In this document: piece after piece, positions 34,829-42,709 of the stretch
Layout: each line of letters begins with the position of its first letter
Numbering within the stretch: position 1 is the first letter of the stretch
Assembly (NCBI RefSeq): GCF_014191725.1
Contig: NZ_JACHWZ010000013.1
Span: 1 to 64,000 of the forward strand
DNA length: 64,000 nt
Direction: 5' to 3'
Source: Microbulbifer rhizosphaerae
Lineage (GTDB): Bacteria; Pseudomonadota; Gammaproteobacteria; Pseudomonadales; Cellvibrionaceae
Notes under the pieces: model-generated
What the model saw: only the letters and a program-made list of their open reading frames with translations
What the model was told of the DNA's origin: nothing
Database searches by the model: none
Position numbers and translations under genes: made by a program

Positions 34829-36697
34829 TCAGGCGGACGTCAAAGCTCTTCGACCACCTTCAGATGCCTCCGCATCTTCCACTGCCGCATCCGGGTCATT
34901 GCGCATCAGGACATACCAGTTGCGCCACAGAAACAGGCTGGTAACCACAACCACTGCCGTGGCTACAAAGAATTCAGGCCAGCGGCGAATCACAAGAAAT
35001 ATAGGTGCGGCGGTCAAAGCCGTATGCCAGAAAATACCAACAGTGCAGTTGACCATATCCCGAAGGCAGTCCCCGTTCCTGCGCAGGCCAGGATGGCTCT
35101 CTTCCAGGGCCTCGTGTACCGGACGCCAGAATCCCCAGGGGCGTGTTTTGAAATAAAACCTCTTTAGAGTCTCCATATCATCCGGCTTGGTGAGCAGCGA
35201 GCCCGCGATACTGGCCACTACACAGAGTCCAAACAGTGCCGGAAAGGCGTAGAGGGGGGACAGGTCGGTGAACATCAGCGGAATGGCGACCAGCAGCCCG
35301 GCGAGCATTCCATAGAAATAGCCGAATCCGTTCATCCGCCACCAATACCACTTGAGGATGTTGGCCGCGGTATAGCCGCCATAAAGCGCACTGACAATCC
35401 ACAGGATGATGTCGTTCAGGGAAGGGGCAAATAAACCGATCGCAGTTCCAAGCACCACAAATGTCACGGAGACCAGGTAGCTCATGCGCACGTAGGTTTT
35501 CTGCGACCCGTTGGGGTTGAAATAGCGTTTGTAGATATCATTCACCACATAGGCGGGCGCCGAGTTGGTGGTCGCGGCGAACGTGGACATAAAGGTGGCC
35601 AGCAGGCCAGCAATCACCAGGCCAAGAAGGCCCGCAGGCACATAATTGGCCAGCGCAAAAGGCAATATCTGCTCGAAGTCGACAGCCGCACCCATCGCAC
35701 GCAGATCGCCCATAAAGAACACCAACGCCAGTATGGTGAGGCCGGTGATCATCATGTAGCGCGGGAACAGCAAGACCAGGCTTACCAGCCAGCTCATCTT
35801 GGCTGCCTCCACCGGCGTGCGCGCCGAGAGGATGCGCTGCATGTCATAGTTCGGCGCCGGACCGGCAATACTCTGCAGAATTCCCTTGAGCAGCACCAAC
35901 ATAAAAAACACGGAAAACAGCGACCAGCCGTCCTCGACAATACGCTGGTTGGCACTTTCCAGAATTCCACTCCAGTCCAGTGCCAAAGTCCGGCCAAAAC
36001 CCATACTGAACCAGCCCTCAGGAACTGCGGCTTCGAGCATCTCCGGCGACACCTGCACCATGGCGATGACACCGATCGCAATGCAGGCCACGGTCATGAT
36101 GACGAACTGCATCACCTCCGTAAGCACCACACCGAACATACCGCCCTTCACCACATAGACAGCGGTGACCGCGGTCAGAATCAGCCCATAGAGGATCTCG
36201 TTGGTATGTACATCCGCCGAGAGCTGCCAGGGCATAAACGCCGCCGCAAACTTACCGATGCCGACAAATCCGTAGGCCAGGTAGCCGAGTACCACCAGTA
36301 ACGCAAAGGCCACGATCACCAGGTGGGACAGCTCCGCCCCGCGCCCCTCGCCAAAACGAAAGCGTATCCACTCCGCCCCGGTCATCACGCCGGAGCGGCG
36401 CAGCCAGATAGACAGGAAGACCATCAGAAAAACCTGGTTGAAGGCGGGCCACAGCCAGGGGATATAGACGCTCTTCAAGCCGTAGATGAAGAGCAGATAG
36501 ACCATCCACATGGTCCCCGAGATGTCGAACTGCCCGGAAGCATTGGATAGTCCCAGGTAGTACCAGGGCAGCTTGTTACCTCCCAGAAAATAACTCTGAA
36601 TATTCTGCGAGGCCTTTCTGGAGACCCAGAAGCCGATAAACAGCGAGGCAGACAGGTAGAGACCGATCACCAGCAAGTCGACGGGGGCGAGGTTCAT
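34829..36697 (-). CDS. Sodium:solute symporter (SSS family), probably for mannan disaccharides
   Basis: About 622 residues from ATG 36697; the frame extends to 36793 but that part lacks membrane character. Thirteen or so hydrophobic segments begin with VDLLVIGLYLSASLFIGFWV. SSS hallmarks include YFLGGNKLPWYYLGLSNASG, GAEWIRFRFGEGRG, and PAGLLGLVIAGLLATFMSTF with NSAPAYVVNDIYKRYF. The family couples sugar entry to Na+. It is the first gene of the operon with GH130, epimerase and GH5-like genes, and the only intact inner-membrane sugar transporter in the locus. An operator lies 118 bp upstream. Confidence 0.88.
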   Translation of the reverse strand: MNLAPVDLLVIGLYLSASLFIGFWVSRKASQNIQSYFLGGNKLPWYYLGLSNASGQFDISGTMWMVYLLFIYGLKSVYIPWLWPAFNQVFLMVFLSIWLRRSGVMTGAEWIRFRFGEGRGAELSHLVIVAFALLVVLGYLAYGFVGIGKFAAAFMPWQLSADVHTNEILYGLILTAVTAVYVVKGGMFGVVLTEVMQFVIMTVACIAIGVIAMVQVSPEMLEAAVPEGWFSMGFGRTLALDWSGILESANQRIVEDGWSLFSVFFMLVLLKGILQSIAGPAPNYDMQRILSARTPVEAAKMSWLVSLVLLFPRYMMITGLTILALVFFMGDLRAMGAAVDFEQILPFALANYVPAGLLGLVIAGLLATFMSTFAATTNSAPAYVVNDIYKRYFNPNGSQKTYVRMSYLVSVTFVVLGTAIGLFAPSLNDIILWIVSALYGGYTAANILKWYWWRMNGFGYFYGMLAGLLVAIPLMFTDLSPLYAFPALFGLCVVASIAGSLLTKPDDMETLKRFYFKTRPWGFWRPVHEALEESHPGLRRNGDCLRDMVNCTVGIFWHTALTAAPIFLVIRRWPEFFVATAVVVVTSLFLWRNWYVLMRNDPDAAVEDAEASEGGRRALTSA

Positions 36698-36814
36698 GCA
36701 ACACTCTCTCATCATTATCAGCGCCTGCCGCGTTTGCGCTGCGGCGCTTATTATCGTTTTGGCATCCGGAGTCGGACTCAAACCCCTACCCATAGAGGGG
36801 TCCAGTCGGTATAA

Positions 36815-36828
36815 TGTAACCGGTTACA
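36815..36828. promoter_or_regulatory. LacI-type operator 4 (perfect), shared by symporter operon and regulator
   Basis: TGTAACCGGTTACA between the divergent symporter operon and the LacI-family gene. Identical to two sites 8 kb away; suggests autoregulation and control of the operon. Confidence 0.85.
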
Positions 36829-36924
36829 CTCAAATTTGCTAGAGCTTCTCAACAATTTGCGGTAAGTTGCCTTCGCTTTAACGCAGGCACCAGCCGTGCC
36901 ACCCAGCTTGTTACGGTCGCCATA

Positions 36925-37917
36925 ATGTCGAATATCAGGGAAGTGTCACGAGTTGCCGGGGTTTCAATTGCCACGGTATCCCGGGCGCTCAGCCATCCGG
37001 AAAAAGTCTCGAAAGAGGCGCTGGCCAAGGTCAACGCTGCGATCGAGAAGGTAAAGTACCGGCCCAACATGATGGCCCGTAACTTTCGTGCCGTACGCGC
37101 CTACTCGATCGTTGTCCTGGTGCCCAATATCTCCAACCTGTTTTTCGCCACCGTTATCCGGGGAATAGAGGACGCCGCCCAGCAAAAGGGCTATAGCGTC
37201 CTGCTGGGAGACACCAGGGACTCCATCGCCCGCGAGCGCGATTACACCAAACTGGTGGAGACCCGCCAGGCGGACGGCATACTGCAGTTACGCCCCCATG
37301 TTCCCGGCGAGTCCCTGGAGCCAGAGGCGGACATCCCCATGGTTTCGACCTGCGGCTGCGAGGATACTCCCTACCCGTCGGTGCGCATCGATAACGCCGG
37401 CGCCGCAGGCGAGATCGTTCAATATTTAATCGGACAAGGCCACCGCAGGATCGGCGTCCTCGCCGGCCTGCGCGACAACCCCCACTCCCGCGACCGCCTG
37501 CGCGGTTATCGGGAGGCCCTGCACAAGGCAGATATCCCCTATGACCCCGACCTGCTGGTCAATGGCGATTTCACCATGGGGTCGGGACTGATGGCGGCCA
37601 GCCATTTTGCCCGCATGAAAAACCGCCCCACGGCCATATTCTCGATGAACGATGAAATGGCCATCGGCTGTATCCAGGGCCTCAAGTCCGCGGGTATTCG
37701 CGTACCGGAGGATATGTCCATCACCGGTTTCGACGATATCGAGTTCGCCCGCTACAGCGACCCGCCCCTGACGACGGTTGCCCAACCCGCCGAAGAGCTG
37801 GGCCGCATCGGGTTCAATACCCTGCTGGAACTGATCGAAGGCCAGGAGTTGCAGCAGACCGAAACGGTCCTGCCCTACGAATTTATAGTACGCAAAAGCA
37901 CCCCAGCCCTCTCCTGA
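36925..37917 (+). CDS. LacI-family transcriptional regulator of the mannan locus
   Basis: 330 residues. N-terminal helix-turn-helix NIREVSRVAGVSIATVSRAL with hinge KYRPNMMARNFR, then a periplasmic-binding-like domain (SIVVLVPNISNLFFATVIRG, GYSVLLGDTRD, VRIDNAGAAGEIVQYLIGQG, GVLAGLRDNPHSRDRLRGY, DMSITGFDDIEFARY). It is CytR/PurR-like in layout. Four identical-type operators in the window fit a local mannan regulator; the inducer is probably a manno-disaccharide (inference). Confidence 0.92.
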   Translation: MSNIREVSRVAGVSIATVSRALSHPEKVSKEALAKVNAAIEKVKYRPNMMARNFRAVRAYSIVVLVPNISNLFFATVIRGIEDAAQQKGYSVLLGDTRDSIARERDYTKLVETRQADGILQLRPHVPGESLEPEADIPMVSTCGCEDTPYPSVRIDNAGAAGEIVQYLIGQGHRRIGVLAGLRDNPHSRDRLRGYREALHKADIPYDPDLLVNGDFTMGSGLMAASHFARMKNRPTAIFSMNDEMAIGCIQGLKSAGIRVPEDMSITGFDDIEFARYSDPPLTTVAQPAEELGRIGFNTLLELIEGQELQQTETVLPYEFIVRKSTPALS

Positions 37918-38016
37918 GCCAGGCTTCCCAATGGTCCGAGCGGCTGCCGAGCTGGATGATGGACTCCGCCATCTCCTATGGATCAGCGGGGGATTTGATT
38001 CCGCCACCGGCAGCGC

Positions 38017-38514
38017 CTAAGCCTTTTCGAGGCCATATTCCAGGACTTCAATATATTCCTGCTCGTCGCCCACACCGCCACCGCCGGAGACCCGCATTTC
38101 ATCCGAATACTCGGCAGTAAAAAAATGCAAAATCTCAGTAACCGAGCCTGGAGACATATAAGCTTCAAATACTTTTTTCACCTCCCCCACCCGGTAACCC
38201 GTCTCCTCCTCAATTTCACGAAGTATGCAGACATACGGGTCATCCCCATCCAAAGCCCCTGCGCAGGCTTCAACCAGCATTCCATTGCTGTTTCCATTCA
38301 GGAAAGTCGGCAGGCGAAACTGGCGGGTTAAGATTACCGTCCCCCTGCGGGGACTGAACAACAACACGGCAGCGCCATCTCCGCGATCATAGACTTCCCT
38401 TTGCTGGGTCTCCCAAGCGCCGTCCTCCCTGCGGAAATCAAATGTATATTTTTCGAGCCTCGACCACGACTGGTAGAGAGATTCCTTTTTGATGTTTTTG
38501 ATAAATTTGGTCAC
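38017..38514 (-). CDS. nudK: Nudix hydrolase, NudK-like (GDP-mannose/ADP-sugar pyrophosphatase family)
   Basis: 165 residues from GTG 38514, which has AAGGAAG 5 bases upstream. The longer open frame reaching 39078 is an accidental fusion with permease remnants. The Nudix region is [20 protein letters not shown] plus GY: it has the REIEEETGY core, but the usual Glu after GX5 is Asp. The flanks [38 protein letters not shown] and EYIEVLE match NudK-type sugar-nucleotide pyrophosphatases. NudK-type enzymes split GDP-mannose into GMP and mannose-1-phosphate. The gene ends 100 bp from the convergent LacI gene. Confidence 0.8.
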   Translation of the reverse strand: MTKFIKNIKKESLYQSWSRLEKYTFDFRREDGAWETQQREVYDRGDGAAVLLFSPRRGTVILTRQFRLPTFLNGNSNGMLVEACAGALDGDDPYVCILREIEEETGYRVGEVKKVFEAYMSPGSVTEILHFFTAEYSDEMRVSGGGGVGDEQEYIEVLEYGLEKA

Positions 38515-38576
38515 ACAATCTTCCTTATACACTTCCAAGCAATTCGCCAAAAGATAGGCCATGCAGCGGTATTTTT

Positions 38577-39057
38577 CTAACCTTTGACCGCTCCGGAAGA
38601 AAGTCCCAAAACCAGAAAACGCTGCAGCACAATAAATAACGCAATCACCGGCAGGGAAACCAGTATGGAGCCGGCGGCGAAGAAGTCCCACTCGGAGGCG
38701 TAGTCGTTGACGAAGAAGCGCAGTCCTACCGGCACCGTGTACAGGGATTCGTCGTCCATAAAAATGGAGGCGAGGATAAATTCGTTCCAGGCGGTCATAA
38801 ATGAGAACAGCCCGGTCACGGCGATGGCCGGGCGCGCCAGGGGCAGGATGATTTTGCGGAAAATCTGCGGGCGCGATGTCCCCTCCAGCAGCGCGGACTT
38901 GTTGGCCGGAAAATGCCAGGCTCACAACCCATAAGCAGGGGTAAATTACAATCGCGGTGGCGAACAACAACATCGCAAAGCGCCAGGAAAAGATATCCCG
39001 CAAGATTTTTCCCGCACGGCTCGTAGAATGGGCAAAGGAGCGCGGCGACGTGCCCAT
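38577..39057 (-). pseudogene. malG-type ABC sugar permease, internally deleted
   Basis: The N-terminus (from ATG 39057) reads into a MalG-like first membrane helix, [20 protein letters not shown], near 38950. At about 38905 the frame shifts and the sequence resumes at the C-terminal conserved region: [20 protein letters not shown] and then [19 protein letters not shown], running to the stop at 38577. Roughly two thirds of the normal permease is missing, so it cannot work. Confidence 0.8.
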
Positions 39058-39059
39058 CA

Positions 39060-39210
39060 CTTCGGACCTGATGGGCACGCTGCGCTTTGCTCAGGGCTTT
39101 GGAGAAACGCATCTGCCACAGGGTATAGCAGAACAGCAGCGCCAGGTTGATAACGCCGAACTGGGGGTGAAACATGCCCTTCCACACCAGCGCGGTGATG
39201 TGTTGGGAAA
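39060..39210 (-). pseudogene. malF-type ABC sugar permease fragment
   Basis: The frame contains ITALVWKGMFHPQFGVINLA, a MalF-like stretch normally in the middle of the protein, fused directly to what looks like the last helix and tail ([20 protein letters not shown]). The 5' half is absent. Together with the malG remnant it marks a deleted ABC sugar transporter beside the mannan locus. Confidence 0.6.
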
Positions 39211-39282
39211 GGCCAATTGCCGGACTGGCGTGAAAACTGCGTTAGAATCCAGCGACAATCACGAAAAACAAGGAACACCACC

Positions 39283-40581
39283 GTGAAAAGAGTATTCCTG
39301 CCTTTCGCCCTGGGGACGGCCCTGCTGGGCGCCGGACCGGCGACAGCCGCCGACGCGGACCAGTTGCTGAACAAAACTGAATCCAAAGTCATCGAATGGC
39401 GCCGCCATATCCACCGCAACCCGGAACTGGGCAACCGCGAGTTCGAAACCGCCAAGTACATCGCCAGCCACCTGAAATCCTTGGGCATGCAGGTGGAGAC
39501 CGGCGTGGCCCATACCGGCGTGGTCGCCCTGCTCAAGGGCGGCAAACCCGGCCCCACGGTGGCCCTGCGCGCGGATATGGATGCGCTGCCGGTGTCCGAG
39601 CGGGTGGACGTGCCATTCGCCTCCAAGGTGAAGACCACCTACAACGGCGAGGAAGTGGGCGTGATGCACGCCTGCGGCCACGACACCCATGTGGCCATGC
39701 TGATGGGTGCGGCGGAGATACTCGCCGGCATGCGCGAGCAATTGCATGGCAATGTGCTGTTCGTGTTCCAACCCGCCGAGGAGGGCGCACCGGACGGCGA
39801 GGAGGGCGGCGCCGCGCTGATGCTGAAAGAGGGGCTGTTCAAGAAATACAAGCCGGACGTGGCCTTCGGCCAGCATGTCACCTCCAACCTGCCCGCCGGC
39901 GTGATCGGCTATCGCACCGGCCCGCTGATGGCCAGCTCCGACGAGTTCCGCATCACCGTGCACGGCCGCCAGACCCACGGCTCCCGCCCCTGGGGCGGCG
40001 TGGACCCGATTACCACCGCCGCGCAGATCGTGCTCGGCACCCAGACCATCATCAGCCGCCAGATCGATATCACCAGGGAACCGGCGGTGGTGTCCTTTGG
40101 CAAGATCGACGGCGGGGTGCGCAACAACATCATCCCCGATTCGGTGTTTTTGAACGGCACCATCCGCAACTTCGATATGGACAACCGCCGGCAGATCTTC
40201 GAGAAGCTGCAGACCACGGTGAAACATATCGCCGAGAGCGCCGGCGCCAGGGCGGAAGTGGAGATCCTCGAAGGTTACCCGGTCACCGTCAACGATCCGG
40301 CGCTGACCCAGGCGGTACTACCGACCCTGCGGGCCGCCGCCGGCGAGAAGCGCGTGATTGAAGTGCCCAAGATCACCGGCGCCGAGGATTTCTCCTATTT
40401 CGCCAACGAGGTGCCCGGCTTCTACTATTTCCTGGGCGTAACCCCCGCGGGCGAAGACCCGGCCACCGCCGCCAGCAATCACTCACCGGAGTTCTATGTG
40501 GACGAGAGCGCACTCAAGGTGGGCACCAGGGCGATCACCCAACTGGCGCTGGACTATATGGACAACCACAAAACCCTGTAA
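39283..40581 (+). CDS. Secreted M20-family amidohydrolase (hippurate/N-acyl-amino-acid hydrolase-like)
   Basis: About 432 residues from GTG 39283, with AAGGAA upstream and a signal peptide (FLPFALGTALLGAGPATAA). M20D features: EWRRHIHRNPELGNRE, TVALRADMDALPV, VGVMHACGHDTHVAML with metal-binding Cys/His, VFVFQPAEEGAPDGEEGG (as FVFQPAEEG), QTHGSRPWGGVDP, and GAEDFSYFANEVPGFYYFLG. The family removes acyl groups from amino acids; a signal peptide implies a periplasmic enzyme. It is convergent with the receiver-GDH gene and unrelated to the mannan genes by function. Confidence 0.88.
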   Translation: MKRVFLPFALGTALLGAGPATAADADQLLNKTESKVIEWRRHIHRNPELGNREFETAKYIASHLKSLGMQVETGVAHTGVVALLKGGKPGPTVALRADMDALPVSERVDVPFASKVKTTYNGEEVGVMHACGHDTHVAMLMGAAEILAGMREQLHGNVLFVFQPAEEGAPDGEEGGAALMLKEGLFKKYKPDVAFGQHVTSNLPAGVIGYRTGPLMASSDEFRITVHGRQTHGSRPWGGVDPITTAAQIVLGTQTIISRQIDITREPAVVSFGKIDGGVRNNIIPDSVFLNGTIRNFDMDNRRQIFEKLQTTVKHIAESAGARAEVEILEGYPVTVNDPALTQAVLPTLRAAAGEKRVIEVPKITGAEDFSYFANEVPGFYYFLGVTPAGEDPATAASNHSPEFYVDESALKVGTRAITQLALDYMDNHKTL

Positions 40582-40647
40582 CCTCGGGATCATTATCAGG
40601 CGCGGGATAGTTGTTGCCCTTCTTCTTATTGAGCACAGGCATTTCCT

Positions 40648-42297
40648 TCAAGGGAACAGTCCCCGCAACAGTTCCGCCTGCCTGACCCGGTCGAGCGCCT
40701 CGATGAGCGCGGCAGTGCGCATGTCCGTGCCTTCCCTTTCCGCCCGGGTCAGGGTGCGACGGAAGGCGTCGGTCATAATTGCGTGGAGCCGGGTATTGAC
40801 CTCCTCCAGCGTCCACATGAAGTTCTGCATGCCCTGCACCCATTCAAAGTAGGAAACGGTGACGCCACCCGCGTTGGCGAGGATGTCCGGCAGCACGAAG
40901 ATGCCCTTTTCACTCAGTACTTCGTCGGCTTCCAGGGTGGTGGGGCCGTTGGCGCCCTCGGCGAGGATCTTGCAATTGATGCGCTGCACATTGTCGATGG
41001 TGACCTGATTTTGCAGGGCCGCCAGCGCGAGAATGTCGCAGGGCAGTTCCAGCAGTTCGCTGTTGGTGATGTGCTCGCCACCGGGGTAGCCTTCCAGAAA
41101 GCGGCGCTTGGCGACGTGGGCCTCCAGGTCGTCGATGTCGAGCCCTCCCGGATTGTGTACCGCAGTGCTCACATCGCTGACGGCGATCACCTTGACGCCG
41201 TTTTCCTCCAAGAAACGGGCGGTGTGGGCGCCGACGTTGCCAAAACCCTGGACCGCCGCGGTGCACTGCCTGAGATCGAGCCCGAGGTGGCGGGCGGCTT
41301 CGACGATGCAGTACATCAGGCCGCGCCCGGTGGCTTCGGTGCGCCCCTGGGAGCCGCCGAGCACCACCGGTTTACCAGTGACCACCGCGGGCACGGTGTA
41401 ACCGACGCGCCGGCTGTAGGTGTCCATGATCCAGGCCATCACCTGTTCGTTGGTGCCCATGTCGGGGGCCGGGATATCCATGTCCGGGCCGATAATGTCG
41501 ATAAACGAGAGGGTGTAGCGCCGTGTCAGGCGCTGCAACTCGGTGCGCGACAGATCCAGCGGGTTGATGCGGATGCCACCCTTGGCGCCGCCGAAGGGCA
41601 GCCGCATCAGGGCGCACTTCCAGGTCATCCACATCGCCAGTGCCGCGACCTCGCCCAGATCAACCCCCTGATGATAGCGGATCCCCCCCTTGGTGGGCCC
41701 CATGGCCAGCACGTGCTGCACCCGGTAGCCGAACACGGTTTCCACCTGGCCGTGTTGGTCGCGCCGGAAGGACAGGGCCGCCACCTGGGCCCGCTCTGGA
41801 AACAGCAGTCGCTGGCGCACGTTGTCATCGAGTTCGACGATGTAGGCGGCCTTGAGGAACTGCTGTTGGGCGAGGTGGAACATACCGGAGGCCCACTCCG
41901 CGCTGCGGGCCCGCATCCGCTCCACCGCGTAGCGGATCGAGCGCACCAGGCCAACCCGCCCGATGCGGTCCTTGATCAGGTAATCCTGGGCGCCGCCCTC
42001 CACCGCCTTCGAGGCCAGGGTGACGTCGTCGAATCCCGTCTGGATGACGATGGCGGTGTCCGGCGCCCGGCCGCGCAGGCGGAAGAAGGTTTCGTGGGGC
42101 TCGCTGTCCGGCAGCAGGAGATCGAGCAGCACCACGTCGAACGCCTGCCGGTCGAGGCTGTCGAACGCGGCCGACAAGCGGTCGACGGAGGTGACGTCGA
42201 AAGAGGGGTATTGGCTGCCGGCGAGCAGCTTTTCGATCAGGCGCCGGTAAACCGGGTTGTCTTCCACCAGCAATACCCTGAGCGGGCGCATCTCCAA
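40648..42297 (-). CDS. Receiver domain fused to a complete glutamate dehydrogenase (REC-GDH)
   Basis: About 549 residues, uninterrupted. Residues about 5-120 form a CheY-like receiver with all canonical residues: E12/D13 (VLLVEDN), phospho-acceptor D59 (VVLLDLLLP), T87 (IVIQTG), K109 (YLIKD). From about 140 to the end is a full-length Glu/Leu/Phe/Val dehydrogenase: MGPTKGGIRYH, PFGGAKGGIRI with the catalytic Lys, DIPAPDMGTNEQVMAWIMD with the catalytic Asp, QGRTEATGRGL, VQGFGNVGAH (NAD(P)-binding), and LAEGANGPTT. It should interconvert glutamate and 2-oxoglutarate plus ammonium. It lies 41 bp after the Hpt gene. A TTG at 42297 has GGAGG 8 bases upstream; ATG 42291 is the alternative start. 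Confidence 0.93.
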   Translation of the reverse strand: MEMRPLRVLLVEDNPVYRRLIEKLLAGSQYPSFDVTSVDRLSAAFDSLDRQAFDVVLLDLLLPDSEPHETFFRLRGRAPDTAIVIQTGFDDVTLASKAVEGGAQDYLIKDRIGRVGLVRSIRYAVERMRARSAEWASGMFHLAQQQFLKAAYIVELDDNVRQRLLFPERAQVAALSFRRDQHGQVETVFGYRVQHVLAMGPTKGGIRYHQGVDLGEVAALAMWMTWKCALMRLPFGGAKGGIRINPLDLSRTELQRLTRRYTLSFIDIIGPDMDIPAPDMGTNEQVMAWIMDTYSRRVGYTVPAVVTGKPVVLGGSQGRTEATGRGLMYCIVEAARHLGLDLRQCTAAVQGFGNVGAHTARFLEENGVKVIAVSDVSTAVHNPGGLDIDDLEAHVAKRRFLEGYPGGEHITNSELLELPCDILALAALQNQVTIDNVQRINCKILAEGANGPTTLEADEVLSEKGIFVLPDILANAGGVTVSYFEWVQGMQNFMWTLEEVNTRLHAIMTDAFRRTLTRAEREGTDMRTAALIEALDRVRQAELLRGLFP

Positions 42298-42338
42298 GGT
42301 CTGTTCCTCCCGTGTCGGGCCCGGCCAGCTGTCGGGGG

Positions 42339-42695
42339 TCAGCTGGCCGGGGGGGGTTCGTTTTGCAGGTGATTCCCGAGTTCCCTGCACAGACGGCCGA
42401 CTTCCTCTTCCAGCTTAGCCAGGGCCCGGTCCGCGCCCTGGAAGTTGGCGTCGCGACCCAGCGTTTCCAGATGAAAGGCGGCGGCGGCGGCGGCATCTGC
42501 GTGAAACACGCGCACCGCGCCCTTCAGGCTGTGGGCGGAGCGGCGCAGTTCGGCTGCGTGCTGCCACTCCACAGCGTTGCGGACGGCATCCGTCATGGCA
42601 TCGGCTTCAGCGAGAAAGACCTCCGCCAGATCGCGCAGGATCTCCTCGTCGCCGTCCAGGTCGGCCAGCGCTTTGTGCCATTCGAAAGTGCTCAT
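42339..42695 (-). CDS. Histidine phosphotransfer (Hpt) protein
   Basis: 118 residues from ATG 42695, with GGAGG 5 bases upstream. A single four-helix Hpt domain: DEEILRDLAEVFLAEADAM, then ELRRSAHSLKGAVRVF with the phospho-accepting His in the AHSLKG motif, then FHLETLGRDANFQGADRALA. Genes for the hybrid kinase and the REC-GDH protein flank it in the same direction at 14 and 41 bp, so it should pass phosphate from the kinase receiver to the REC domain of the dehydrogenase. Confidence 0.9.
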   Translation of the reverse strand: MSTFEWHKALADLDGDEEILRDLAEVFLAEADAMTDAVRNAVEWQHAAELRRSAHSLKGAVRVFHADAAAAAAFHLETLGRDANFQGADRALAKLEEEVGRLCRELGNHLQNEPPPAS

Positions 42696-42709
42696 GGTGC
42701 CCTCCTGTT

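Noticed and set aside
38017-39078. One 353-residue protein covering permease-like and Nudix sequence
   Set aside because: The first half is a broken malG start plus out-of-frame permease sequence; a GTG with a good ribosome site at 38514 starts a normal-length Nudix protein.
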